50,534 nucleotides of DNA from Ruminococcus sp. (GTDB lineage: Bacteria; Bacillota; Clostridia; Lachnospirales; Lachnospiraceae): contig JACERV010000036.1 in the NCBI GenBank assembly GCA_013911065.1, positions 1 to 50,534 of the forward strand, written 5' to 3'. Positions 19,896 through 28,301 of this stretch are shown here, piece by piece. The notes under the pieces were generated by a model. The model did not search any database. It saw nothing but the letters and a program-made list of their open reading frames with translations, and was not told the DNA's origin. Within the stretch, counting starts at the first letter, position 1. Every line of letters starts with the position of its first letter. The position numbers and the translations under genes were made by a program.

Positions 19896-20213
19896 GTGGT
19901 TAATCAGATAATCCAGTATTTTAACAAACATTATTCTGAAAAAATATCGCTGGATCAGATTGCTCAGAACATGTATCTGAGCACCCTTTATATTTCTAAA
20001 CTATTTAAAAGTGAAACAGGGGATACCCCGATTAATTATCTTATCCAGCTGCGTATGGAAAAAGCCCGGAAGCTGATGGAAACGGAACCAGCTTCCAGTA
20101 TACAGAGTATTGCTTCACAAGTCGGATATGAGGATGCTTACTATTTCAGTAAACTATTTAAAAAGCATTTTGGTGTGTCACCTTCTAAATATCGCAGCAC
20201 CTTTAAGATATAA
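19896..20213 (+). CDS. AraC-family DNA-binding domain only (truncated)
   Basis: 105 aa. It is a complete AraC/XylS double helix-turn-helix: ISLDQIAQNMYLSTLYISKL, then SSIQSIASQVGYEDAYYFSK and KLFKKHFGVSPSKYR. Full members are 250-500 aa with an N-terminal sensor or receiver domain; here nothing of that kind precedes. The frame stays open upstream through the surE relic but is not AraC-like there. The start at 19896 is GTG without a good ribosome site. It is probably a remnant, though a free-standing short activator is possible. Confidence 0.7.
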   Translation: MVNQIIQYFNKHYSEKISLDQIAQNMYLSTLYISKLFKSETGDTPINYLIQLRMEKARKLMETEPASSIQSIASQVGYEDAYYFSKLFKKHFGVSPSKYRSTFKI

Positions 20214-20216
20214 TAA

Positions 20217-20289
20217 GGGGGAAACTATACTCTAATAGCAAGACACAAAAACAGAAGCTGTGTTTAACTATTAGGGTACAGTTTCCCCT
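20217..20289. terminator. Terminator hairpin between the AraC remnant and surE
   Basis: GGGGAAACT pairs with AGTTTCCCC, and the inner CTAATAG with CTATTAG. A T-rich stretch follows on the plus strand. It lies directly after the AraC stop and 55 nt after the surE stop, so it can serve both convergent genes. Confidence 0.75.
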
Positions 20290-20344
20290 CTTCTTTTAAA
20301 GACTCTGCCTTCTACTGTTTCTATTCATTCAAAATGAAGAACTC

Positions 20345-21118
20345 TTACATGCTTACAGACATCACAATATTAACTGGTGTGACCGATGTGACTTTATCCA
20401 CATACAACGCGTAAATATCACTCTCCTTCTCCAGAGTATCCTTATCTACCCAAAGATGGGATTTCAGCAGAAACGGCTGTCCTAATTCCCTTTTCTCCGG
20501 CTTGATAAATTGAAAATAATTCTGGCGGCTCTGTGTTGTTATCCGGTATTCTCCCCATTTTGCAGGCTTAGCCGGGACATTAATATTTAAAATATCCACA
20601 TCCTTTGGCATACCCTGCTGCAGAACCCGGGAAGCCCATGTACGGAGCACCTCTATGGATGCCCCCCAGTCGGTATCCTGAAACTCATTGGAACGCTGTA
20701 TTTGAAAGTCAGCCTCCAAAGACACGGCAATGGCAGGTACTTGATGGCTCACCGCCTCTAATGCCGCACCAAAGGTGCCGCTGCATGTCAGCACAGTCCC
20801 CAGGTTTTCTCCGTAGTTTATACCGCTGATGCAAAGGTCCGGCTTCCTTTCCGAAAGCTCTAATATACCATGGGCCGCCGCAAAGGCAGGAGAGCCGTGA
20901 ACACTATACCCTTTCACACTGCGTCCTCTTACTGACATTTCCACTTCTTCTATTATCCCGGTATCCTCAGCCCTGGGAAAGGCACGTCCCATCCCTGTCT
21001 GCTGGGTATGAGGTGCAGATATCACCACATCTGCCAGGTCTGCCACTGCTTCTGCTGCTGCGGCAAGACCAGGAGAGAGGATTCCGTCATCATTGGTAAT
21101 TAAAATCATCGGTTTCAT
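20345..21118 (-). CDS. surE: 5'/3'-nucleotidase SurE
   Basis: 257 aa metal-dependent phosphatase. It starts with ILITNDDGILSPGL, the DD plus ND metal-binding loop, and has SGINYGENLGTVLTCSGTFG, which supplies the remaining ligands. SurE dephosphorylates nucleotides and other small phosphoesters. It is the last gene after SDR and FGGY kinase (33-nt gap, GAGGTGAG site). In that position it may act on a phosphorylated intermediate and not on nucleotides; this is inference. A short relic of a second copy lies 500 bp away. Confidence 0.92.
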   Translation of the reverse strand: MKPMILITNDDGILSPGLAAAAEAVADLADVVISAPHTQQTGMGRAFPRAEDTGIIEEVEMSVRGRSVKGYSVHGSPAFAAAHGILELSERKPDLCISGINYGENLGTVLTCSGTFGAALEAVSHQVPAIAVSLEADFQIQRSNEFQDTDWGASIEVLRTWASRVLQQGMPKDVDILNINVPAKPAKWGEYRITTQSRQNYFQFIKPEKRELGQPFLLKSHLWVDKDTLEKESDIYALYVDKVTSVTPVNIVMSVSM

Positions 21119-21151
21119 ACACTCACCTCACGAGAGGGGCCGGAAGCCTCA

Positions 21152-22582
21152 TCAATGAAAAAGTTCGTAAGATTTTTTCAGTATATCATCTGTATGACTC
21201 GTTATATCCGTATATACAGGCAGCATTTTTGCATAAAATTCTACCCTCTCAGCATTTGGCTCGAAGCTGTCTTTCATTCTTACCATATTTGCAACCGCTT
21301 CGTCAAAGCTGTCATAGATTCCTGTTGCTACTGCCGCGCAGATTGCCGAACCAAGGCCTGCCGCTCCATTCACTTCATTGCGTACGGTCTGGATGTCAAA
21401 TACATCTGCAAATATCTGCATAAACAAATCGCTGTTTGAACCGCCTCCGGTAATAATAATCTTATCCAGGTTTACCCCCAGCTCCCCGCACATATCATTC
21501 AAGTGCTTCTTCATTGTCAGCGCAACTGCTTCAAGGATAGAACGGTAAATATGGCCTCTTGTGTGCCTTCCGTCAAATCCAATCATGATACCTTTCTTGT
21601 ACATGGCATCTACCGGTGCCAGCCAATCCAATACTGTCATCAGTCCGTCTGAGCCTACAGGAACCTTTTCAGCTTCCTCACTGAGCAGCTCTTCTGCAGA
21701 TAACCCTTTCTCTTTTGCAGCCTTTATATAACTGTCGCCAAGGATATCCCGGAACCAGCTGATGGTCCACATTCCTCTGCGGATTCCGTTGCTGTCATAC
21801 AGATACTTATTCGGTACACAGGAAAACTTAGGCCATACACTTTTTGTATTTCTTAAGAACTCTTTTCCTTCCATCATGGCTGCGGTATAAGTCCCAAGAG
21901 AAATGCATGCGGTAGTATCTCCCATGCATCCTGTTCCAAGGCCCTCTACTGCTTTATCATTGGAAGTCGCCACTACTGGCAGCCCTTCCGGAAATCCGGT
22001 GGCCTTTGCCGCTTCTTTTGTCACATGTCCCAGTATATCTCCCGGCATTACCAGATCAAAAAGCATGTCTTTAGGCATTCCGGTAGACTCATAAGCAGCC
22101 GGGTCGTCGGACCAGTTCCATTTGTCAACATCAATGGGCCATACACCTTCATAATTCGCTACCGTATCCTTAAATTCTCCTGTCAGACGGTGTGTAATAT
22201 AACCGGAAGATGCAACAATATATTTGACGTCCGGGTTCGTATGCTCATAAGGCTTTGCTACACGGACATCCATCCAGCTCAAAGCCGGCTGTGCCAGTGT
22301 TCCGTCTGCTTTCAGATAAGCTCTGCAATAACGGATGGTACACAGGCCGATGCCTACGATATCCTTTACATTACCTTTAAAATCAGCCATGCACTTCTTT
22401 GAAGCCTCACAGATTGCATCCCACCAATCATCATCCGGGTGCTCTACAAGCCCAGGCTCCGGCAGATTATATGGTTTTAATGCATGTCTTCCTTCACATA
22501 CAATATTGCCCCTCGTGTCAAATATAAGAATCTTGGCGCTTTGGGAACCTTCATCAACTCCGATGATATATTTCTCACTCAT
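21152..22582 (-). CDS. FGGY-family carbohydrate kinase
   Basis: 476 aa, two ribonuclease-H-like domains. The N-terminal phosphate loop is IIGVDEGSQSAKILIFD, the mid-protein signature GDTTACISLGTYTAAM matches the GxTxSxSxGTT pattern of the family, and the C-terminal FGGY signature is IIITGGGSNSDLFMQIFAD. The second metal-binding residues are in AALGSAICAA-like GAAGLGSAICAAVATG. It phosphorylates a sugar or polyol; the motif set is closer to xylulo- or erythritol-type kinases than to glycerol kinase, but that is weak. It is paired with the SDR dehydrogenase upstream under the attenuator at 23515. Confidence 0.9.
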   Translation of the reverse strand: MSEKYIIGVDEGSQSAKILIFDTRGNIVCEGRHALKPYNLPEPGLVEHPDDDWWDAICEASKKCMADFKGNVKDIVGIGLCTIRYCRAYLKADGTLAQPALSWMDVRVAKPYEHTNPDVKYIVASSGYITHRLTGEFKDTVANYEGVWPIDVDKWNWSDDPAAYESTGMPKDMLFDLVMPGDILGHVTKEAAKATGFPEGLPVVATSNDKAVEGLGTGCMGDTTACISLGTYTAAMMEGKEFLRNTKSVWPKFSCVPNKYLYDSNGIRRGMWTISWFRDILGDSYIKAAKEKGLSAEELLSEEAEKVPVGSDGLMTVLDWLAPVDAMYKKGIMIGFDGRHTRGHIYRSILEAVALTMKKHLNDMCGELGVNLDKIIITGGGSNSDLFMQIFADVFDIQTVRNEVNGAAGLGSAICAAVATGIYDSFDEAVANMVRMKDSFEPNAERVEFYAKMLPVYTDITSHTDDILKKSYELFH

Positions 22583-22642
22583 AGGTCCAAACCTCTTTCT
22601 TTTCTGTTTTTCTAAGTCTGATCAGGCAAAACGGAACACCTA

Positions 22643-23428
22643 TTATCTTACAAGATATCCGCCGTCAACCACTAATAAAGTTCCATTTACATAGTCAGCC
22701 GCATGGCTTGCAAGAAATACCGTTGCTCCCATGAGATCCTGCCTCTGTCCCCAGCGGTCCGCCGGAATATGGTCTTTAATCTTGTTATATTTTTCATCAT
22801 TTGCGCTTCCTGTTCCGGAAGTCATTGCAGTCTGGAAATAACCCGGAGCAATACCATTTACAGTGATTCCATACTTGCCAAGCTCGTCTGCATAAGCCTT
22901 TGTAAGACCCATAAGCCCTGCTTTCATAGCTGCGTATGCCGGGGAGCCAAGTCCGCCGAGGAATGAGAACAGAGAACAGATGTTGATGATTTTTCCGCTT
23001 CTTTGAGGAATCATGTATTTCGCAACTGCATGGCTCAAATCAAAAGCGCCTGTCAGATTGATTGCAATCATCGGATCCCATTCTTTTCTTCCAAACTCAA
23101 GTACATCCGCAATATTGCAGATACCTGCGCAGTTTACCAGAATGTCAATCTGTCCATAAGTTTCCACACACTTTTCAGCAATCTGATCGCACACGCCGTC
23201 CTGTGTTAAATCACCCTGCATAAATGTATATTTTACTCCACAGTCTTCGATTAATTTCTGTGTTGTTCCGTCATCGTCTACAAATGCAAATGCAAAAATA
23301 TTTGCTCCTGCTTTCGCAAGTGCCAGTGCAAACGCCTGTCCCAATCCACTATTCCCACCTGTTACGATTGCATTTTTTCCTTTCAGGGAAAAGAAATCCA
23401 TTGAAAAATCATTAATATCAAAGCTCAT
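22643..23428 (-). CDS. Short-chain dehydrogenase/reductase
   Basis: 261 aa classical SDR using NAD(P). The cofactor loop is TGGNSGLGQAFAL, with the catalytic Ser in NICSLFSFLG and the YxxxK motif in SPAYAAMKAGLMGL. The C-terminal VNGTLLVVDGGYLV is typical. The sequence resembles KduD/gluconate 5-dehydrogenase-like SDRs that work on sugar acids and polyols. GGAGG lies 7 nt before the ATG. It is the first gene after the attenuator leader and precedes the kinase by 60 nt, so oxidation or reduction then phosphorylation is a sensible order. Confidence 0.92.
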   Translation of the reverse strand: MSFDINDFSMDFFSLKGKNAIVTGGNSGLGQAFALALAKAGANIFAFAFVDDDGTTQKLIEDCGVKYTFMQGDLTQDGVCDQIAEKCVETYGQIDILVNCAGICNIADVLEFGRKEWDPMIAINLTGAFDLSHAVAKYMIPQRSGKIINICSLFSFLGGLGSPAYAAMKAGLMGLTKAYADELGKYGITVNGIAPGYFQTAMTSGTGSANDEKYNKIKDHIPADRWGQRQDLMGATVFLASHAADYVNGTLLVVDGGYLVR

Positions 23429-23514
23429 TTTTCTACCTCCATATACTTTTTATATTATGTTCAAAAAAGCTTCCCACATTCCGGCTCATTCATAAAATGT
23501 GTTTTTTAAAGGAC

Positions 23515-23618
23515 AAAAAAAGAGCAACCTTTACACGCATACCACGTGTAAAAGTTACTCTCTCTTCCGCTCTTTTAGTAACTATAGCCATTATAAATCC
23601 CACAATACTGTTTGTCAA
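23515..23618 (-). promoter_or_regulatory. Attenuated leader C: promoter, antiterminator stem, terminator
   Basis: Minus strand. TTGACA (23613-23618), 17-bp spacer, TATAAT (23590-23595), 6 bases, then AGTTAC at 23578-23583 at the likely start of the RNA. A purine-rich loop (TAAAAGAGCGGAAGAGAG) follows, then AGTAAC. GAGTAACTTTTACACG pairs with CGTGTAAAGGTTGCTC (23522-23560), followed by seven Ts: a strong terminator before the SDR gene. GTTAC and GTAAC can pair instead, which would break the terminator. The same arrangement recurs at 33228-33340 and 33416-33508. Confidence 0.85.
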
Positions 23619-23674
23619 TATCGTGATTATAGTTAAAATCACACCCTCATTTTTGTCTATATTGCATACTTAGC

Positions 23675-23721
23675 GTTACTGTTCAGACCATGCCGTGCAC
23701 CCGAAGGGTGTGAACTGTAAC
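23675..23721. repeat. Palindromic element after the glpP-like gene
   Basis: GTTACTGTTCA pairs with TGAACTGTAAC with one mismatch, and inside CACCC pairs with GGGTG. No T run follows, so it is not a plain terminator. A related element starting with the same CGTTACTGTTCA lies at 29767-29798. Confidence 0.6.
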
Positions 23722-23724
23722 TAC

Positions 23725-24300
23725 TTAACAATCCCACATTTCCCGGTTCGTTGTAGACACCGCAAAAGCACCTGCTTTCAGTGCCCCCATAACATCTTCT
23801 TTATCCAGAATCAAGCCGCTGGCTACCACTGGTTTGTCAATTTCTTCCAAGAGATATTTTATGACCTTAGGAAGTCCCGCGGGGAGAAATTCAACTACAT
23901 CCGGGTTACAGCTTTTTACGTGCTTTACAATATTGGCGTAAGTCAGGGCATCCATCATATAAAACCTCTGTATCGTAAACATACCCAGTTCATTAGCGCG
24001 TTTAATTAACGCTGGTTTCATACTGATAATTCCATCCGCCTTCGTATATTTCTTTATAAAGTCTACGCTAATTTCCTTAGAGGAAAGCCCTACAATCAAG
24101 TCCACATGTACAACCGCCATTTTTCCCATAGATTTTACACTATCCACAATATCTGCAATCGTACAGATATCCCCGTAAATGATATAAACAATCCCGCACT
24201 CTGCTTCTTTACAGTGGGCAAGCCACTCATCATTTTTGGCCGCCGGGATTACCGGAGAGACCTCTGTCGCTTCCATAAAATATTCCTTGGTCAATGCCAT
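23725..24300 (-). CDS. glpP: GlpP-family glycerol-3-phosphate-responsive antiterminator
   Basis: 191 aa, a complete GlpP-type TIM-barrel RNA regulator. Family blocks visible are SPVIPAAKN, VVHVDLIVGLSSKE, TIQRFYMMD, VEFLPAGLPKVI and VVASGLILDKEDVMGALKAG with AVSTT. In Bacillus, GlpP with glycerol 3-phosphate stops terminators in glp leaders from forming. Here no glpF, glpK or glpD lies nearby, but three leaders in this locus have matching attenuators, so the ligand may be glycerol 3-phosphate or another phosphorylated intermediate made by the FGGY kinase. It follows the BCCT gene by 6 nt; AAGGAG site before the ATG. The symbol marks the family, not proven glycerol control. Confidence 0.88.
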   Translation of the reverse strand: MALTKEYFMEATEVSPVIPAAKNDEWLAHCKEAECGIVYIIYGDICTIADIVDSVKSMGKMAVVHVDLIVGLSSKEISVDFIKKYTKADGIISMKPALIKRANELGMFTIQRFYMMDALTYANIVKHVKSCNPDVVEFLPAGLPKVIKYLLEEIDKPVVASGLILDKEDVMGALKAGAFAVSTTNREMWDC

Positions 24301-24306
24301 TCGCTA

Positions 24307-25923
24307 TTACTCCTTTTCCATTGGTAGCTGCGGTACCTCAATGGGACGTCCGCTGCTGTCATAATCTTCCTTGTGTATATCATATTTCCGGGGATTTATT
24401 CCGATTTTCCATAATCCGATAATCATAATAATTACCAGAAACATGTTCGGAAATCCACCAAGATTTGAAGCAGCCTTGATTCCGTCAATTCCCGCAAAAC
24501 TGATTAATATCCATGTCATCACCGCAATAGAAACGCCCCAGACAACCTTAAGCCATGGCCATGACTCCTGTTCCTCAACCGTAATACCATGTGTACACAA
24601 GCCCGCCATAGCATTTGTGTTAGAGTCGGCCGCTGTAACAAAGGATATGAATACAATAAACAGATAAAATGGAATTACAATGACTGCCAAAGGCAGTTGT
24701 TCAAATACGACATAGACAACCGCTTCCGCTCCTTTGTCTAATAATGTATCATATAATCCTATCCCATTCAACTCATAATAAATAGAAGCCGTAGCAAAAA
24801 GGCCAATCCAGATTGTACCGAAAACTGCAGGAATTACAAGGTTGCATTTAATCGCATCCCTTACAGTATAACCCTTTAGTATTTTCCCTAAAAACACAGC
24901 CGTAATCGGTGTCCACGCCAGCCAGTTGCACCAATAAAAAATTGGCCAGCTTTTCGCCCAGCTATCCTGAAATATATCTCCTGTCATAAGACTCATGCTG
25001 AAAAAATCCCGTAAATATGCTCCCATTGATTCCGTTGTGAAATTCAGCATAAATGCAGTTGGCCCAAACACCAGCAGAAAAATAATTAATACCATATATA
25101 CTTTTGTATTGATATTTGAAAGCATACGGATTCCGCGCATAACCCCAGAAATACTTGATGCAACAAAAGACGTTACTATCACCGCAATAATAATGCCCCA
25201 GGATAAGGGTGCGCTCGGAATTCCAAACCTATTTTCAATTCCGCCTCCGATAGTCAGAGTTCCGGTTCCTAATGATGCGGCCATCCCCGCAACAAGTGCA
25301 AAAAGGCAGATTACATCTACCACTGTATTATACCGCTTCACCTTCTCGCCAAATACAGGAACAAGTGCCGATCCCATAGAATACGGCTGGTTCATGTTAT
25401 AAAACACAAATGCAAATAGTATCGTTGCTACTGTATAGATTGCACAAGGAGACCATGTCCATTCCAAAAACATCGTCTTCATGGCAAAGATTGCGGAACC
25501 CGCAGAGCCTGCCTGGACTCCTGCCGCTGCAGGAGGGGCATACATGTGGTACATTGGTTCCGCACATGCCCAGAATAAAATCCCGGCAGCAATAATCGTA
25601 CAAAGCGTAATCCATGCCAAATCCCAGAACTTCATAATAGGCCTTGCTTTGTTTCCTCCGATCCTAACCTTTCCAAGAGGAGAAAACCATATAAATATAA
25701 TTGTAATTACACATGCAAGAACAGTCAGATTAAAAGCCCATGCAAAGTTATTCAGAATCCAGCCGGTTACCGCATTCAGGCCGGCCAAAAAAACATCCCC
25801 GTTCACCAGGCTTACAATAACCATCGCTATCAGAAGCAGCCATGGAGGAAAAAACACACCCTTCCTTAACGTCAGCTTTACAGTTTTCTCATTTGTCCCA
25901 TTCACCTCATTTGTCTCCGCCAC
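24307..25923 (-). CDS. BCCT-family transporter
   Basis: About 538 aa with twelve hydrophobic segments, of the betaine/carnitine/choline transporter family. It has FYWCNWLAWTPITAVFLG, a variant of the FYWAWWxxWxPFxGxF signature, and the glycine-rich GMAASLGTGTLTIGGG. The frame also opens at an ATG at 25965, but the GTG at 25923 shares one base with the stop of the upstream YcxB-like gene (TAGTG) and has GGGAGAG about 7 nt before it, so I choose that start. Substrates of BCCT proteins are usually quaternary amines or similar osmolytes; which one here is unknown. The pairing with EtfAB recalls the caiT-fixAB layout. Confidence 0.9.
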   Translation of the reverse strand: MAETNEVNGTNEKTVKLTLRKGVFFPPWLLLIAMVIVSLVNGDVFLAGLNAVTGWILNNFAWAFNLTVLACVITIIFIWFSPLGKVRIGGNKARPIMKFWDLAWITLCTIIAAGILFWACAEPMYHMYAPPAAAGVQAGSAGSAIFAMKTMFLEWTWSPCAIYTVATILFAFVFYNMNQPYSMGSALVPVFGEKVKRYNTVVDVICLFALVAGMAASLGTGTLTIGGGIENRFGIPSAPLSWGIIIAVIVTSFVASSISGVMRGIRMLSNINTKVYMVLIIFLLVFGPTAFMLNFTTESMGAYLRDFFSMSLMTGDIFQDSWAKSWPIFYWCNWLAWTPITAVFLGKILKGYTVRDAIKCNLVIPAVFGTIWIGLFATASIYYELNGIGLYDTLLDKGAEAVVYVVFEQLPLAVIVIPFYLFIVFISFVTAADSNTNAMAGLCTHGITVEEQESWPWLKVVWGVSIAVMTWILISFAGIDGIKAASNLGGFPNMFLVIIMIIGLWKIGINPRKYDIHKEDYDSSGRPIEVPQLPMEKE

Positions 25924-26444
25924 TACACTCTCTCCCTTCTCAACACTATATTTATAAAGCTGCATTTCTGTTTTGCTGCTATGTTCTTCAATTCTTTCTG
26001 CTGTGTCTCCGTTATGACCCTTTTCGGAATTGTAAATACATCCCGGTCAGCCCGTATGACACAGACATGCTCAGAACTCAAGAACAGAAGTCTTTTGCCT
26101 GCCAGCTTTATATTCTCTTTCCCGTCCCCCGGTATAATAGATGTGTCTGTAATTTTGAGCCTGTACTCCCCCTGCTGCCCTGCCATTTTCTTTGCTTTCC
26201 TTTTCCTTATATACCGAATCCCATAAGTCATATACAAAAGCATCACAATAATAATCAACAGAAGCAGAAAAAGAAACACTTGATCCGGATTCCTCATAAA
26301 CCCAATTAAAACAACTGCTCCAATGATACTAATCACCCAAAGGTTTATCCTGCTAAACGCCCCTTCCCGTTTCCAGTCTAAATCCAGCAGTGCTTCTTCT
26401 ATTTCTTCCCGAGTTAATTTATATCTAAATTCCAGTGAAATCAT
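25923..26444 (-). CDS. YcxB-like membrane protein
   Basis: 173 aa from the ATG. Two hydrophobic segments lie near 35-80 (LWVISIIGAVVLIGFM and FLFLLLLIIIVMLLYMTYG), and the soluble C-terminal half contains YRLKITDTSIIPGDG, a pattern of YcxB-like domains. Function unknown. It overlaps the end of etfA by about 20 nt and shares a base with the BCCT start, so it sits inside the operon as a coupled gene. No good ribosome site is placed for the ATG, and translation may rely on coupling. Confidence 0.65.
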   Translation of the reverse strand: MISLEFRYKLTREEIEEALLDLDWKREGAFSRINLWVISIIGAVVLIGFMRNPDQVFLFLLLLIIIVMLLYMTYGIRYIRKRKAKKMAGQQGEYRLKITDTSIIPGDGKENIKLAGKRLLFLSSEHVCVIRADRDVFTIPKRVITETQQKELKNIAAKQKCSFINIVLRRERV

Positions 26445-27438
26445 CACCTTTCTGCATTTTCAGCCGCTCAATCAGTTCAGGAACAATTCCATACAAATCA
26501 CCGCAAACCGGATAATGAGCTATCTCAAATATTCTGGCACTTGGATCTTCGTTAATTGCAATGATATTCTTTGTCTGCTTCATCCCTGCCATGAATTGTA
26601 CTGTGCCCGATACTCCGCATGTTATCATGTACTGGGGACTGACCGCATTCCCTGACAATCCAATCTGCTCCCGGGGAGACATCCATCCCTTTTCAACCAG
26701 CGCTCTGCTGGATGCCAGTTTACCGCCAAGAAGCTCTGAGAGTTCACGCAGCATTTCAAGGTCTTCCTTCTTCCTGACTCCTCTTCCCGCAACAACCAGT
26801 ATGTTCTGCTCCGTAATGCTGTCGCCGCTCTCTGTCTCTTTTACCTCCAGAACTTTGAATCTCTCATCCGTCAAGTTTACCATTTCCCTTACTATCACCG
26901 GTTCGCGGAGGCTTTCTTCAAAAACAGGTTCCATAACCCCGGGCCTTACTGTGGCAAACTGAGGTCTGCTGTGAGCGGTTACGATGCTTGCCATCACATT
27001 TCCCCCAAATGCGGGCCTTATCTGTATCAAATTACCTTCTGTATCTATTTCAAGAGATGTACAGTCTGCGGTAAGTCCACTTTCAAAGGCAACTGCCAGC
27101 CTGGGGGCAAGTGCTCTCCCCTCATAAGTACCTCCGATAAGGACGATGGACGGTTTCAGCTTCTCTATACATCCAGCTATTATGTTTTCATAAACAATGG
27201 GAGTGTATTCATCGTCTGTCTCATATAAATACAATTTCTCAAGAGGGCATCCGGTCAGCTGAGAGGAAATATCATCCAGCCCGCTGCCTGCCGCCACTGC
27301 ATAAACAGCAGCCCCCAGCTCCTCTGCAAGGCGCCATGCCTCACCAATCAGTTCACGCCCTACCGGATGCACTTTTCCCTTTCTGCATTCCACATACACG
27401 AGGATTCCGGACCACTCCCCGATGTTTGACTTTCTCAT
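26425..27438 (-). CDS. etfA: Electron transfer flavoprotein alpha subunit
   Basis: 337 aa. The C-terminal FAD domain has GLSGNAVSPQYMITCGVSG, QFMAGMKQTKNIIAINEDP and the GD-containing end, all typical of EtfA. The N-terminal adenine nucleotide-like domain starts ILVYVECRKGKVHPV. The frame opens 19 codons earlier at 27495, but AAAGGGG lies 8 nt before the ATG at 27438, so I take that one. It lies 74 nt after etfB. Together they carry electrons from the FAD-linked oxidases in the same operon; whether they bifurcate cannot be told. Confidence 0.94.
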   Translation of the reverse strand: MRKSNIGEWSGILVYVECRKGKVHPVGRELIGEAWRLAEELGAAVYAVAAGSGLDDISSQLTGCPLEKLYLYETDDEYTPIVYENIIAGCIEKLKPSIVLIGGTYEGRALAPRLAVAFESGLTADCTSLEIDTEGNLIQIRPAFGGNVMASIVTAHSRPQFATVRPGVMEPVFEESLREPVIVREMVNLTDERFKVLEVKETESGDSITEQNILVVAGRGVRKKEDLEMLRELSELLGGKLASSRALVEKGWMSPREQIGLSGNAVSPQYMITCGVSGTVQFMAGMKQTKNIIAINEDPSARIFEIAHYPVCGDLYGIVPELIERLKMQKGDDFTGI

Positions 27439-27512
27439 ATCGGTTCCCCTTTCTATCAAGCATAAAGTTTTATCACAGTTCAGCCGTAAGTTCAAGCACC
27501 TTTCCCTTTACA

Positions 27513-28301
27513 TTACGAAAGATTTGCATGGCCTAACTGTGATAAAATATATTCTGCCGCTCCGGCCCCGCCAAGAGTCACTGGTTCCTGCTGTTTTGTC
27601 CGCGGCGGCGGAAATATTTTGCGTACTCTTGTAGCCGATCCCGACAGTCCATAATGTTCCTTGTCCTTATCTTCTAAATCCTCCATGGTCAGCACATGTA
27701 TTTCCTTTTTCTTCCCGCTGATTTTCAGCTTCAGGGAAGGCATCCTGGGCACAAAAGAATCCTTTTCCACCGACACCAGACAGGGTAAGCTTACACTAGC
27801 TGTAACCATCCGGTTTTCCATACTATACCTGACCTTCATGTCTGCATCGGAAATATCCATAATCTCCGTTGTCCAGTTTACATGTGGAAGATTCATCCAT
27901 CTCGCAAGCCCGCCGCTTACCTGAGCCGTATCTCCATCCGTCGTCTGTTTTCCACACAAAATAAGGTCATAATCTCCTGCAGCCCTGATGGACTGCATCA
28001 AGGTGTAAGAAGTGGCAAGCACATCTGCCCCGGCAAATGCTTTATCACAAATAAGCCAGCCCTCATCTGCACCCATGGCAAATGCTTCCCGCAGGACATT
28101 CTCTGCTTTTGCAGGCCCCATGGTAAAGACATGGACGCTTGCTCCCCTGCTGTCTTTTATTTTCAATGCAGCTTCCAGGGCAGACAAATCATACACATTC
28201 ACGATAGCTTCCAGACCGGCCCTCAGGAGTACTCCTGTCTCAGGGTCCATATTTCCCTCGGAAACTGCCGGCACCTGTTTCATGCAAACTGCAATTTTCA
28301 T
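27513..28301 (-). CDS. etfB: Electron transfer flavoprotein beta subunit
   Basis: 262 aa. Family blocks: MKIAVCMKQVPAV at the start, FTMGPAKAENVLREAFAMGADEG, and LILCGKQTTDGDTAQVSGGLA. It overlaps the upstream FAD oxidase gene by 4 nt and has an AAAAGGTGG site. Partner of etfA downstream. It belongs to the EtfB group that keeps the GKQTTDGDTAQ loop contacting the nucleotide. Confidence 0.95.
   Translation of the reverse strand: MKIAVCMKQVPAVSEGNMDPETGVLLRAGLEAIVNVYDLSALEAALKIKDSRGASVHVFTMGPAKAENVLREAFAMGADEGWLICDKAFAGADVLATSYTLMQSIRAAGDYDLILCGKQTTDGDTAQVSGGLARWMNLPHVNWTTEIMDISDADMKVRYSMENRMVTASVSLPCLVSVEKDSFVPRMPSLKLKISGKKKEIHVLTMEDLEDKDKEHYGLSGSATRVRKIFPPPRTKQQEPVTLGGAGAAEYILSQLGHANLS

Noticed and set aside
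23515-23560. T-box or metabolite riboswitch in the SDR leader
   Set aside because: The leader is under 80 nt, has no T-box or known aptamer motif, and matches the two other leaders of the locus, which fits protein-mediated antitermination better.
25924-25965. Longer N-terminus of the BCCT protein from the ATG at 25965
   Set aside because: The GTG at 25923 has a well-spaced GGGAGAG site and overlaps the upstream stop by one base; the longer start would overlap the YcxB-like gene by 43 nt.
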